Shown here in pieces: positions 6,520-13,093 of a DNA stretch of 15,080 bases (position 1 is its first letter; each line of letters starts with the position of its first letter). The notes under the pieces were generated by a model. That model ran no database searches. It saw nothing but the letters and a program-made list of their open reading frames with translations, and was not told the DNA's origin. Made by a program: the position numbers and the translations under genes. The DNA comes from Candidatus Uhrbacteria bacterium RIFOXYB12_FULL_58_10 (GTDB lineage: Bacteria > Patescibacteriota > Patescibacteriia > UBA9934 > GWF2-40-263), in contig CALQZE010000001.1 in NCBI GenBank assembly GCA_943348955.1, positions 1 through 15,080 on the forward strand. Reading direction: 5' to 3'.

Positions 6520-6957
6520 TTAGCCGACTTCTGCGAACGGTTGTCTGTCACGAACAGATTCAAGTGCAAGACGTACTTTTGGAATCACATTCTCAGGCAG
6601 TGTATCGAGCGAAGCCCAGAGCAGTTCATCGCATTTGTGCGGTTCCATGATGGCAGGTTCTCCCGTCCAGTTCTTCGTTTTAAAATAAAAGTCTACACGA
6701 TTCCCTGTTTCATCATGCGGTAACTCATACGTTACATGAACGAATTCAAGATCATCTTCATTCAAATCAATTCCAACTTCTTCCTTTGCTTCACGAATCA
6801 TCGTCTCGACAGGCAATTCGCCTTCATCAACATGACCAGACGGCAATCCATAATTTCCATCTTGAAAACCCGTTTGAAAACGACGAGCAAGTAAAATTTT
6901 TCCATCTCGTTCAAGAATCAAATAAGCGGCGGGAACAGCAATGTTTCGTTCAGACAT
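6520..6957 (-). CDS. NUDIX hydrolase
   Basis: A 145-residue single-domain NUDIX protein that would cleave a nucleoside diphosphate linked to another group. The NUDIX box fits residues 41-63: GHVDEGELPV ... REAKEEVGI, with the metal-binding REAKEE at 55-60. The N-terminal part (VPAAYLILERDGKILLARR) is the usual first strands. It resembles small MutT/ADP-ribose type members, but the exact substrate cannot be told. It starts 5 nt after the deacylase stop and ends 49 nt before proS, so the three genes form one operon. No Shine-Dalgarno site is visible; coupling to the upstream gene is likely. Confidence 0.9.
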   Translation of the reverse strand: MSERNIAVPAAYLILERDGKILLARRFQTGFQDGNYGLPSGHVDEGELPVETMIREAKEEVGIDLNEDDLEFVHVTYELPHDETGNRVDFYFKTKNWTGEPAIMEPHKCDELLWASLDTLPENVIPKVRLALESVRDRQPFAEVG

Positions 6958-6962
6958 ATTTT

Positions 6963-7847
6963 TTATTTAATGCGTTTTGCTAAATAGACAAGCGGTTTAC
7001 CCAATTTCTGCAATTCAGGAATTTTTGGAAACACGATCACCCCGTCAAACTCTGCAATCAAAGGGTCTTCACCAACATAACCGATCACATCCCCCATTCT
7101 AAATTCTTCAAACGATCCCGCACCGCGTCCATCTGCATATTGAAATCCCGCTTCCGTAAGATTGATTGCATGAACAAGTTCGTAGATAGATCTCGCGTCT
7201 GTATTTTTTTTTGTCGGAAGAGCATCACTCAAAATCATTTGTTGATCTTTAAGGATATTCAATACATCCGTCATCACTTCATCAATCCGATTCAAATCTT
7301 TTGCCATTCCTGTTTCATAACAGATTCCAACTCCACCACACAAATCGATATATTCATCTGTTGTTACAGATTCACCGCCCAAAATATAATTCGGATCTGC
7401 GAGAACACGATCGCAGTCAAGCCACTGGTAAATTTTTTCATGTGCCTCAGTAACCGCACAGCACAAAAATGGAACGGATGGTTTATTCATCGCATGAAGA
7501 TCAATTGAAATATCCGCTGTGGCGAGAATCTGAGCAATCTCTTTTGCGCGTTGTCTTTCATACAATTCATCTTGCTGATCGAGAACATCTTTTTTAAAAC
7601 AGCGATTTAAATCCACATGATCCGCACTCCCGCGCGTATTGCGTTCAATGGCTCGTGGATTTCCTAAAATCAAATGCAACGTTCCGCGATCGATCACGAT
7701 ATCACCGGACACAATTGCTTCACGTATTTTTTTGACAACTTCAATCCCCGTCAGTTCGTTTCCATGAACACCACCAAAAATGACCATATGTGGGCCTTTG
7801 CTCATACCCGTGATTTTCCAAATGGCTTCTCCGGTGGTTTCAATCAT
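6963..7847 (-). CDS. Succinylglutamate desuccinylase/aspartoacylase-like zinc deacylase
   Basis: A 294-residue member of the M14-like AstE/AspA family, zinc enzymes that cleave an acyl group from an N-acyl amino acid or a related amine. Zinc ligands are readable as H28 and E31 in GGVHGNE and H118 in DLHAMNK; catalytic E178 lies in CYETG. The substrate-binding arginines lie in NPRAIERNTR (63-72) and DLNR (79-82). The open frame continues upstream to 8333, but that part is antisense to the GNAT gene and has no family features, so I start at ATG 7847. A promoter at 7857-7885 would place the transcript start about 3 nt upstream, giving a leaderless message. It is first in an operon with NUDIX and proS. 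The true substrate is unknown. Confidence 0.88.
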   Translation of the reverse strand: MIETTGEAIWKITGMSKGPHMVIFGGVHGNELTGIEVVKKIREAIVSGDIVIDRGTLHLILGNPRAIERNTRGSADHVDLNRCFKKDVLDQQDELYERQRAKEIAQILATADISIDLHAMNKPSVPFLCCAVTEAHEKIYQWLDCDRVLADPNYILGGESVTTDEYIDLCGGVGICYETGMAKDLNRIDEVMTDVLNILKDQQMILSDALPTKKNTDARSIYELVHAINLTEAGFQYADGRGAGSFEEFRMGDVIGYVGEDPLIAEFDGVIVFPKIPELQKLGKPLVYLAKRIK

Positions 7848-7856
7848 ATGGTGGGT

Positions 7857-7885
7857 ATCATAAAGAAGCTGAGGCTGTCTTGCAA
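7857..7885 (-). promoter_or_regulatory. Promoter of the deacylase-NUDIX-proS operon
   Basis: Minus strand: TTGCAA (7880-7885), exactly 17 nt of spacer, then TATGAT (7857-7862, 5 of 6 matches). Predicted start about 7850, next to the ATG at 7847. TTGCAA is its own reverse complement and is also the -35 of the divergent GNAT promoter. Confidence 0.6.
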
Positions 7886-7908
7886 CTTTCCCTCGATTCC
7901 GATATTCT
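7880..7908 (+). promoter_or_regulatory. Promoter of the GNAT gene
   Basis: TTGCAA (7880-7885), a 17-nt spacer, TATTCT (7903-7908). Start near 7915, leaving a short leader that contains GGAGG at 7923-7927. It shares its -35 with the deacylase operon promoter, so RNA polymerase cannot occupy both at once. Confidence 0.55.
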
Positions 7909-7931
7909 CGAGACTCATCCACGGAGGAACC

Positions 7932-8660
7932 ATGTTCAAACAGCTCTCTCATCCCCAGTCTCGAAAAGACATGAAGACCGTCTTGTCGACCAGTTCGCTC
8001 GGCGCCATGATGGCAAACCTGCTCGACACTGTTCGGACACCGGGCATCGATTACGTGTCCGGATATGATCTCAAGCGCTTCGGCAGTTCCTGGATTCATC
8101 AGGTCGTCGTCGCAACACAAGAAGAACCGCATCTTCTCGCAAAGACATCTCTCGAACTGAGGGCTGCGGCGCAAGAACATCACCTCATCATTGCCGTCGA
8201 TACGCGACGCAATCACCGAGTCATTGGCTGTATCGCGCTCTGGCATCTTGGTCTTGATTCTTATGGACGCGACTGGTTTGAGCTCGGAACGCTCTGGGTC
8301 GACAAGGACTACCGCTTCCACGGAACTCGGCACATGCCGATTGCAGACGGGTTGTATCGTCGCATTCTCTCAGACAATCTAGGAATGAACATCCTCGCAA
8401 CCACGACCAATCCTGCAGCGATCGAGCTCGGGATGCGTCATGGTATGCAGATGATCTCCTACCAGTCACTTCCGGAAAGCATTCATCGCGCAACGTGCGT
8501 GTGTCCGATTGCAAAGACTGGCACGCTCGATAACATGCGATGTCGCGTCAAAGACAACACGTGTCGCGTCCGTATCCCCTTCGCAACCTGGTTGCGTCTC
8601 GAAAAACCTCATCGGACCAATTGGGTCCATCCCATCAAAGTACAAGCCTCTCGCTCCTGA
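7932..8660 (+). CDS. GNAT-like N-acetyltransferase, 242 residues
   Basis: The middle of the protein (about 84-180) reads as a GNAT fold, which moves an acetyl group from acetyl-CoA to an amine. The order is LIIAVDTRRNHRVIGCIALW (strand pair), FELGTLWVDKDYRFHG (the strand and acetyl-CoA loop, though the R/QxxGxG/A motif is degenerate), the helix LYRRIL, then ILATTTNPAAIELGMRHGM, typical of the last part of the fold. Flanking parts (1-80 and 190-242) are not recognised; the C-terminal part holds four cysteines (189, 191, 204, 211). GGAGG 4 nt before the ATG at 7932 fixes the start; upstream in-frame sequence to 7674 is antisense to the deacylase gene. G+C-rich codons. The substrate is unknown, and catalytic activity is uncertain given the degenerate motif. 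Confidence 0.78.
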   Translation: MFKQLSHPQSRKDMKTVLSTSSLGAMMANLLDTVRTPGIDYVSGYDLKRFGSSWIHQVVVATQEEPHLLAKTSLELRAAAQEHHLIIAVDTRRNHRVIGCIALWHLGLDSYGRDWFELGTLWVDKDYRFHGTRHMPIADGLYRRILSDNLGMNILATTTNPAAIELGMRHGMQMISYQSLPESIHRATCVCPIAKTGTLDNMRCRVKDNTCRVRIPFATWLRLEKPHRTNWVHPIKVQASRS

Positions 8661-8683
8661 ACGACTCACGTCGTTCTTTTTTT
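8659..8683 (+). terminator. Intrinsic terminator of the GNAT gene
   Basis: Stem GAACGAC with GTCGTTC (8659-8665 and 8670-8676), loop TCAC, then seven T. The stem begins within the TGA stop codon. On the minus strand it has no T-run, so it does not serve the convergent ABC-2 genes, for which I see no clear terminator. Confidence 0.9.
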
Positions 8684-8716
8684 ATCCAATATGAAATGGG
8701 GAAAATCTCAATCTAT

Positions 8717-9511
8717 TTAGCTTCCAAACGTCATAAAGTTTGAGCTTTCATATTTTTTGATCGCGTGATGAAAAATGCCCAATGAAACAACAAACCAAAT
8801 CATGGCGAGAACACTCACAAATAAAAATTTTTGCCATGAAACATGACTCACAATTTCAACAGGCAGTGTTCCAATCAAAAGAGATGGGATGATAAACGTA
8901 AAAATAAACCGCATCGTTCCTTGAAACGCTCCCCCGTGAAAAAGTGCTGGAGTTAAAAATAATTCAAATAAACTTCTTGTCACCGAGTCTGCATCCGTAA
9001 AATAAAAACTCATGGAATAAACAGCGATGGTTGCGGACAAAAAAACAATCACAGTAATAAGAATGAGAAATGCTGTTAACATCAATTGGATGATCGATGC
9101 GTGAATCAAAACAAGATAAATTCCCAAACACACAATTCCAAATGCGACATCTCCAAGAGCGGAAACACTAAACGACGATGTTGCAACTCGCACAAGTAGA
9201 TTTTTCGGTGAAAGCATAAAGCGATCGAACGCACCCGATGCCGTATCATCCGCAAGTTTTCTGATTCCAGCGCCCGCAGAGAAAACAATTCCAAAACAAA
9301 GTGCAACAAATCCCTGCAGACCAATAATATCCGAAACGGTCCAACCACCAATGACTCCAACGGATTTTACAAAAAATCCCCACAAAATAATGAATGCCGT
9401 ATTATTAATACTCATTCCCAAAATGTTCAACAAAAAACTTGTGCGAAGTTCCGCACTGCTTTGAATATTTTTCTTAATCGCATACAAAGCGAATGAAAAT
9501 TCTTTCATCAT
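8717..9511 (-). CDS. ABC-2 type export permease, second subunit
   Basis: A 264-residue membrane protein with about six hydrophobic segments and a cytoplasmic N-terminus of roughly 20 residues. It resembles the uncharacterised ABC-2 permeases found as a trio with a COG4586-like ATPase and a second permease (COG3694/COG4587, DUF990 group). The feature FDRFMLSPKNLLVRV (about 95-109) matches the cytoplasmic coupling segment of these proteins, which usually reads as ...D..L..P...L. GGAGG overlapping the preceding gene's stop lies 7 nt before the first of two ATG codons (9511 and 9508). It ends the operon. Export is inferred from the fold; the cargo is unknown. Confidence 0.88.
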   Translation of the reverse strand: MMKEFSFALYAIKKNIQSSAELRTSFLLNILGMSINNTAFIILWGFFVKSVGVIGGWTVSDIIGLQGFVALCFGIVFSAGAGIRKLADDTASGAFDRFMLSPKNLLVRVATSSFSVSALGDVAFGIVCLGIYLVLIHASIIQLMLTAFLILITVIVFLSATIAVYSMSFYFTDADSVTRSLFELFLTPALFHGGAFQGTMRFIFTFIIPSLLIGTLPVEIVSHVSWQKFLFVSVLAMIWFVVSLGIFHHAIKKYESSNFMTFGS

Positions 9512-9514
9512 ATC

Positions 9515-10357
9515 CTAGCCTCCATTTACCGAAACATTTTGTTTCGCTTTTCCAAACATCACAAAAACAATCAAACCGAGTGCGAGAATCCAACCAAGTT
9601 GAATACCGACCAATTGATACCAATTTGATTGCCAGGATGTAAAAACGGTATGTGTCACAAACTGAGATGCGCCAAACGGACTATATAAAGCGATCTTGTA
9701 CATGAGCGGAGGAAACAAAGAAACAGAAAGATATGAACCGCCGAGAATCATCACTGCTTTATCGACCATCCAAAAAATGGGATTAATATCCTCGATCCAG
9801 AAAGACAGAAGACCAACGATGATATAGATCAATAGTGAAAGAATGGAACCCAAAAGAAACGTCAGCAAAAATGTTGGAAGAAAAAGACCAATCGTCATCG
9901 TCGGAGGAAGACCGATCAATAACATTAATCCAACGGTAGATACGATGGTGATCACAAAAAAAGAATAGATTCCAGACCCAATCTGCCACCACATCCGATA
10001 GGAAAGATACGAAATTGGTTTACTGAACAGCACTTCGACATTTCCTGTTTGGACGTCCTGCATGATTACTCTTGAAATTTCTCTGTATCGCATTATGGAA
10101 AAAGAGAAATAGAAAAAAATACTCCATGCAGAAAAAAGAAATGTCGACCCATTAATCATTCCATCATTCAACTTAAAAACCGTCCAATATAAAATCAGAA
10201 GAATTCCACATCGCATTAATATCGCAACCAAATCCATGATAAGTCTACCTGGATATTGAATACGATCCTTCACGAGTGTTTTTACGATTTTAATTGCCAA
10301 TCGAATCTGTTTCATAAATATGTCGGATGACGGTTTCAAGATCTGCACTGTAGACAT
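9515..10357 (-). CDS. ABC-2 type export permease, first subunit
   Basis: A 280-residue membrane protein with about six hydrophobic segments. Near 107-121 (DVQTGNVEVLFSKPI) it carries the coupling segment typical of ABC-2 permeases of the COG4587 type. I keep the ATG at 10357 because GGTGGAGG stands 6 nt upstream, inside the ATPase gene; this makes a 68-nt overlap. The ATG at 10315 (MKQIRLAIKI) matches the usual family start better but has no such site, so the first 14 residues may not be translated. Its stop is 3 nt from the start of the second permease. It should form a heterodimeric channel with that subunit. Confidence 0.87.
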   Translation of the reverse strand: MSTVQILKPSSDIFMKQIRLAIKIVKTLVKDRIQYPGRLIMDLVAILMRCGILLILYWTVFKLNDGMINGSTFLFSAWSIFFYFSFSIMRYREISRVIMQDVQTGNVEVLFSKPISYLSYRMWWQIGSGIYSFFVITIVSTVGLMLLIGLPPTMTIGLFLPTFLLTFLLGSILSLLIYIIVGLLSFWIEDINPIFWMVDKAVMILGGSYLSVSLFPPLMYKIALYSPFGASQFVTHTVFTSWQSNWYQLVGIQLGWILALGLIVFVMFGKAKQNVSVNGG

Positions 10358-11288
10358 TCACATCCTCCACCTCAAACAGACTCAATAATATTTTTAATGA
10401 ATCTTGAACAGAGATTTGATTGACATCAACGACAACGGTCACTTTATTTTTTTCTTGTAACGAATAACGGATCCCGTTCGGCAATTTTGGAAACACCTCG
10501 AAATTATTTTGTGCGACGAGATCAATATATTTTTCATAGACAAACGTCTTTGCCAAATCTTGTGTCGGCAAATCTTTTATAACAATCCCATGATTAATGA
10601 TGATCGTTCTATCACAAAGAGATTCAATATCACCAACATCGTGTGATGTCAGAAAAATAGTGGTCTGTTCTTCTCTGTTTATTTTGAGCAATAAATCACG
10701 AAGGGATTTTTTTGCAACAACATCAAGCCCAATTGTCGGTTCATCAAGAAGGATGATTTTAGGTTTGTGCATTAAAGACGCAGCAACTTCTGCCCGCATC
10801 CGCTGACCAAGCGAAAGTTTTCGAACAGGTTGTGAAATATAAGATCCGAGATCAAAAAGTTCTGTGAGTTCACGAATTCTTTTTTGAATTTCCTCATCTG
10901 ACATATCGTACATGACTCCAAAAAATTCAAGAGAGTCCGTAAGTGGAAGATTGGGAAGTAATTGCGATCGTTGACCGAACACTGTTCCGATTTGATACGC
11001 AAGTTTTTTTCTGTCTTTGGTCGGATCAAGACCAAGAATGGTTACCATCCCAGAAGTCGGAAAAAGAATCCCCGTTAACATTTTTATCGTTGTTGATTTA
11101 CCGGCTCCGTTTGGACCAATAAATGCAATGCGTTCGCCGTGTTTAACGGAAAAAGAAATATCATTCACCGCAACAATCTCTTTCTTTTCTGGAAAAAATA
11201 AATTTTTTATCCAACCAGAAGACGCGTTCTTTGCGGAAAAAGAAAACTTTTTTGTGAGACGAGATACAATAATTGAATTTGATTCCAT
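10290..11288 (-). CDS. ABC-2 exporter ATP-binding protein
   Basis: A 332-residue ATPase that powers the two downstream permeases. Walker A GPNGAGKST (58-66), Q-loop Q106, signature LSLGQ (158-162), Walker B IILLDEP (178-184) and switch histidine H216 are all present. The insertion before Walker A (about 18-37) and the LSLGQRMRAE form are typical of the COG4586 class rather than of drug-resistance NodI/CcmA types. A C-terminal domain of about 100 residues follows. It overlaps the first permease gene. There is no Shine-Dalgarno site before the ATG at 11288, and I see no strong promoter between it and the tRNA-Lys terminator; a TAGATT 22-27 nt upstream is only a weak -10. Confidence 0.93.
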   Translation of the reverse strand: MESNSIIVSRLTKKFSFSAKNASSGWIKNLFFPEKKEIVAVNDISFSVKHGERIAFIGPNGAGKSTTIKMLTGILFPTSGMVTILGLDPTKDRKKLAYQIGTVFGQRSQLLPNLPLTDSLEFFGVMYDMSDEEIQKRIRELTELFDLGSYISQPVRKLSLGQRMRAEVAASLMHKPKIILLDEPTIGLDVVAKKSLRDLLLKINREEQTTIFLTSHDVGDIESLCDRTIIINHGIVIKDLPTQDLAKTFVYEKYIDLVAQNNFEVFPKLPNGIRYSLQEKNKVTVVVDVNQISVQDSLKILLSLFEVEDVNVYSADLETVIRHIYETDSIGN

Positions 11289-11344
11289 AATGTATTCATT
11301 TCATCACACAATCTAGATTTGCAGAAGCTTTTCGGTTTGTGAAC

Positions 11345-11376
11345 AAAAAACCACCTCAATTAAATGAGATGGTTTT
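11345..11376 (-). terminator. Intrinsic terminator of tRNA-Lys
   Basis: Minus strand: a 10-bp stem (11365-11374 with 11349-11358, one G-U pair), a 6-nt loop and a run of six T (11345-11350). It separates the tRNA from the ABC-2 operon downstream. Confidence 0.88.
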
Positions 11377-11377
11377 G

Positions 11378-11452
11378 TGGTGCACCGGGCGGGATTCGGA
11401 CCCGCGACCAAGAGATTAAGAGTCTCCTGCTCTACCGCTGAGCTACCGATGC
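11378..11452 (-). tRNA. tRNA-Lys, anticodon CTT
   Basis: A complete cloverleaf: acceptor GCATCGG/CCGGTGC, D-stem GCTC/GAGC, anticodon stem GGAGA/TCTCT with loop CTCTTAA, T-stem GCGGG/CCCGC with TTCGAAT, discriminator A and an encoded CCA (11378-11380). The anticodon CTT reads the Lys codon AAG. It has its own promoter (11499-11527) and terminator. Confidence 0.96.
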
Positions 11453-11498
11453 AAGGAAAAGGCTGATTTACCGAAATTTCTCGATTGTGCGTGCCAGA

Positions 11499-11527
11499 AT
11501 AATACTGAATTGATTGACAATCGTCAA
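11499..11527 (-). promoter_or_regulatory. Promoter of tRNA-Lys
   Basis: Minus strand: TTGACG (11522-11527), a 17-nt spacer, TATTAT (11499-11504, 5 of 6). Start near 11492, about 40 nt before the mature 5' end. Its -35 lies inside the spacer of the divergent tRNA-Arg promoter. Confidence 0.7.
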
Positions 11528-11542
11528 GAATTATCATAGTAT
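11514..11542 (+). promoter_or_regulatory. Promoter of tRNA-Arg
   Basis: TTGACA (11514-11519), a 17-nt spacer, TAGTAT (11537-11542). Start near 11549, about 18 nt before the mature tRNA. It is interlaced with the tRNA-Lys promoter: the two -35 boxes are 2 nt apart and form the inverted repeat TTGAC-N4-GTCAA. Confidence 0.68.
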
Positions 11543-11566
11543 TCGGGCACGAAGACATTAAAACAT

Positions 11567-11643
11567 GCGGGCATAGCTCAGCTGGATAGAGCACCAGTCT
11601 TCGGAACTGGGTGTCGGGGGTTCAAATCCCTCTGCCCGCACCA
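11567..11643 (+). tRNA. tRNA-Arg, anticodon TCG
   Basis: A complete cloverleaf: acceptor GCGGGCA/TGCCCGC, D-stem GCTC/GAGC, anticodon stem CCAGT/ACTGG with loop CTTCGGA, T-stem GGGGG/CCCTC with TTCAAAT, discriminator A and an encoded CCA (11641-11643). The anticodon TCG reads Arg codons CGN, mainly CGA, which is frequent in the G+C-rich genes of this window. Confidence 0.95.
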
Positions 11644-11646
11644 GAA

Positions 11647-11673
11647 AAATCATCACATGCGTGGTGATTTTTT
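11647..11673 (+). terminator. Intrinsic terminator of tRNA-Arg
   Basis: A 10-bp stem (11647-11656 with 11661-11670, one G-U pair), loop ATGC, then a T-run to 11673. It lies just 3 nt after the encoded CCA. Confidence 0.88.
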
Positions 11674-11685
11674 ATTCTCAACTTC

Positions 11686-11714
11686 TTGACTTCTCGACTT
11701 CTCACTTCTATCCT
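11686..11714 (+). promoter_or_regulatory. Promoter of the serine hydrolase gene
   Basis: TTGACT (11686-11691), a 17-nt spacer, TATCCT (11709-11714). The start would fall near 11721, 2 nt before the ATG, so the message would be leaderless. The region is a run of CTTCTNGA-like units. Confidence 0.5.
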
Positions 11715-11722
11715 GCACACAT

Positions 11723-12304
11723 ATGCAAAAACGTGTTTTCATTGTTCATGGTTGGGGTGGAACTCCTGGAGAAGGTTGGTTTCCGTGGCTCCGATATGAA
11801 CTTCAACAAAGAGGATTCGAGGTGATCGTTCCGCAAATGCCAGATACGGAAAATCCTCGCATCGAGAAATGGATTCCTGCACTTGCAAAAGTTGTTCGCA
11901 AAGCAGATGAAGACACATACTTTGTCGGACACTCGATGGGCTGCCAAGCGATCGCTCGATATCTCGAAACATTGCCAGAAGAGACACAGGTTGGCGGAGC
12001 TGTGTTCGTTGCAGGATTTTTTAAACGATTAACCGGACTTGAATCAGAAGAAGGTGCACAAGAAATAGCAGATTCATGGCTCAATACACCGATCGATCTT
12101 GCACTGGTAAAATCTCATCTTAAAAAGAGCGTCGCTATTTTTTCTGATAATGATCCAGATGTTCCGCCTGAAAATAAAAATGCGTTTCGTGACGAACTGG
12201 AATCAACAATTCTGGTTGAGCATGGAAAAGGACATTTTTGTGAAGATGATAAAATAAAAGAACTTCCAATTGTTCTTGAAACACTCCTTGAACTCGCAAA
12301 ATAA
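11723..12304 (+). CDS. RBBP9/YdeN-like serine hydrolase
   Basis: A 193-residue alpha/beta hydrolase of the small RBBP9/YdeN family, about the normal length. The oxyanion region is VHGWGG (8-13). The nucleophile S71 lies in GHSMG (69-73), the acid is D144 or D142 in SDNDPDVP, and the histidine is H171 in GKGHF. Members are cytoplasmic serine hydrolases with poorly known substrates, mostly esterase-like in tests. No Shine-Dalgarno site is seen; the promoter position suggests a leaderless message. The stop codon is directly followed by a 50-nt perfect palindrome and then a terminator shared with rnc. Confidence 0.92.
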   Translation: MQKRVFIVHGWGGTPGEGWFPWLRYELQQRGFEVIVPQMPDTENPRIEKWIPALAKVVRKADEDTYFVGHSMGCQAIARYLETLPEETQVGGAVFVAGFFKRLTGLESEEGAQEIADSWLNTPIDLALVKSHLKKSVAIFSDNDPDVPPENKNAFRDELESTILVEHGKGHFCEDDKIKELPIVLETLLELAK

Positions 12305-12354
12305 AAACGTACTAACGTACTAGTACAGATCTGTACTAGTACGTTAGTACGTTT
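12305..12354. repeat. Palindrome P3, 50-nt perfect, double GTACTAGTAC core
   Basis: All 25 base pairs match, centred on AGATCT. Each half contains GTACT-AAC-GTACTAGTAC or its complement, the same plan as P1 with another trinucleotide. It starts at the base after the hydrolase stop codon and ends 11 nt before the bidirectional terminator at 12366-12391. Confidence 0.95.
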
Positions 12355-12365
12355 AAGACAAATTA

Positions 12366-12391
12366 AAAATCGACTCACGTGAGTCGATTTT
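12366..12391. terminator. Bidirectional terminator between hydrolase and rnc
   Basis: A perfect 26-nt palindrome centred on CACGTG, whose arms end in four A and four T. T-rich tails follow on both strands, so it can end the hydrolase transcript and the nusB-rnc transcript. Confidence 0.9.
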
Positions 12392-12395
12392 ATTT

Positions 12396-13091
12396 TTACC
12401 ATCCTTTCGCTTCAATCCCCGCTTGTGCCGCGGCAACCTGAGCTTCTTGTTTGGACATTCCTGTTCCTGTTGCAACTTGTTCCTTTCCAAGAAACACGCC
12501 AACCACAAATTCTTTTGCATGATCCGGACCGGTTTCTGAAATAACTTTATATGACGGTGTTACATTTGCATGTTCCTGCGCGGCTTCTTGGAAGCGACTC
12601 TTTGGATCCACGAACAAACGATCTTTCAATACACGATCGAGTTCCGAAAGAACACGTGCGTGAATAAATTTCTTTGCTCCGTCCCAAGCTTGATCAATAT
12701 AAATTGCTCCGATAATGGCCTCGAACGCATTCGCAAGAATATATTTACGAGCTTTTGATCCCGCATCTTTGGATTCTCCGCGAGACAAATGCAGGTAAGG
12801 TTCGATTTCAAGCTTTGCGCACAACTCTGCGAGCATCTCTGCATTCACGAGAGCAGCACGCCAGTTTGTAAGTTCCCCTTCTGGATTCTCATAATTCAGA
12901 TACAAATGTTCTGTCACGACGAGTTCGAGAACAGCATCCCCGAGAAACTCAAGGCGTTCATTGTGTCCGAGACGAAAATCCGGATGTTCGTTTAAATACG
13001 ATCGATGAACAAGCGCTTGTTGTAACGTATCTTTGTTTTGAAACGTAACACCGAGAGTTTGTTCAAGATCGGTAAGGTCTGTCTTTGGCAT
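12396..13091 (-). CDS. rnc: Ribonuclease III
   Basis: The double-strand RNA endonuclease that processes rRNA precursors and structured mRNAs. It has 231 residues, the usual size. The signature NERLEFLGDAVL (44-55) carries the acidic residues E45 and D52. The second half of the active site reads ILANAFEAIIGAIY (118-131), with E124 in place but N121 where E. coli has D114. A double-strand RNA-binding domain follows from about 162 to the end (PKSRFQEAAQ ... KQEAQVAAA). It starts 2 nt after nusB, forming an rRNA-maturation operon. No Shine-Dalgarno site is seen, so coupling to nusB is likely. Confidence 0.96.
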   Translation of the reverse strand: MPKTDLTDLEQTLGVTFQNKDTLQQALVHRSYLNEHPDFRLGHNERLEFLGDAVLELVVTEHLYLNYENPEGELTNWRAALVNAEMLAELCAKLEIEPYLHLSRGESKDAGSKARKYILANAFEAIIGAIYIDQAWDGAKKFIHARVLSELDRVLKDRLFVDPKSRFQEAAQEHANVTPSYKVISETGPDHAKEFVVGVFLGKEQVATGTGMSKQEAQVAAAQAGIEAKGW

Positions 13092-13093
13092 AT

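Noticed and set aside
6471..6569. 33-residue N-terminal extension of prolyl-tRNA synthetase
   Set aside because: It overlaps the NUDIX gene's end and precedes the usual family N-terminus at MKYSS.
7674..7931. 86-residue N-terminal extension of the GNAT protein
   Set aside because: It overlaps the deacylase gene; GGAGG just before 7932 marks the start.
7848..8333. 162-residue N-terminal extension of the deacylase
   Set aside because: The segment is antisense to the GNAT gene and lacks family features; a promoter and ATG lie at 7847-7885.
8661..12380. CGACTCACGT shared by the terminators at 8659 and 12366
   Set aside because: It is loop plus stem in one and stem only in the other, so the match is probably chance.
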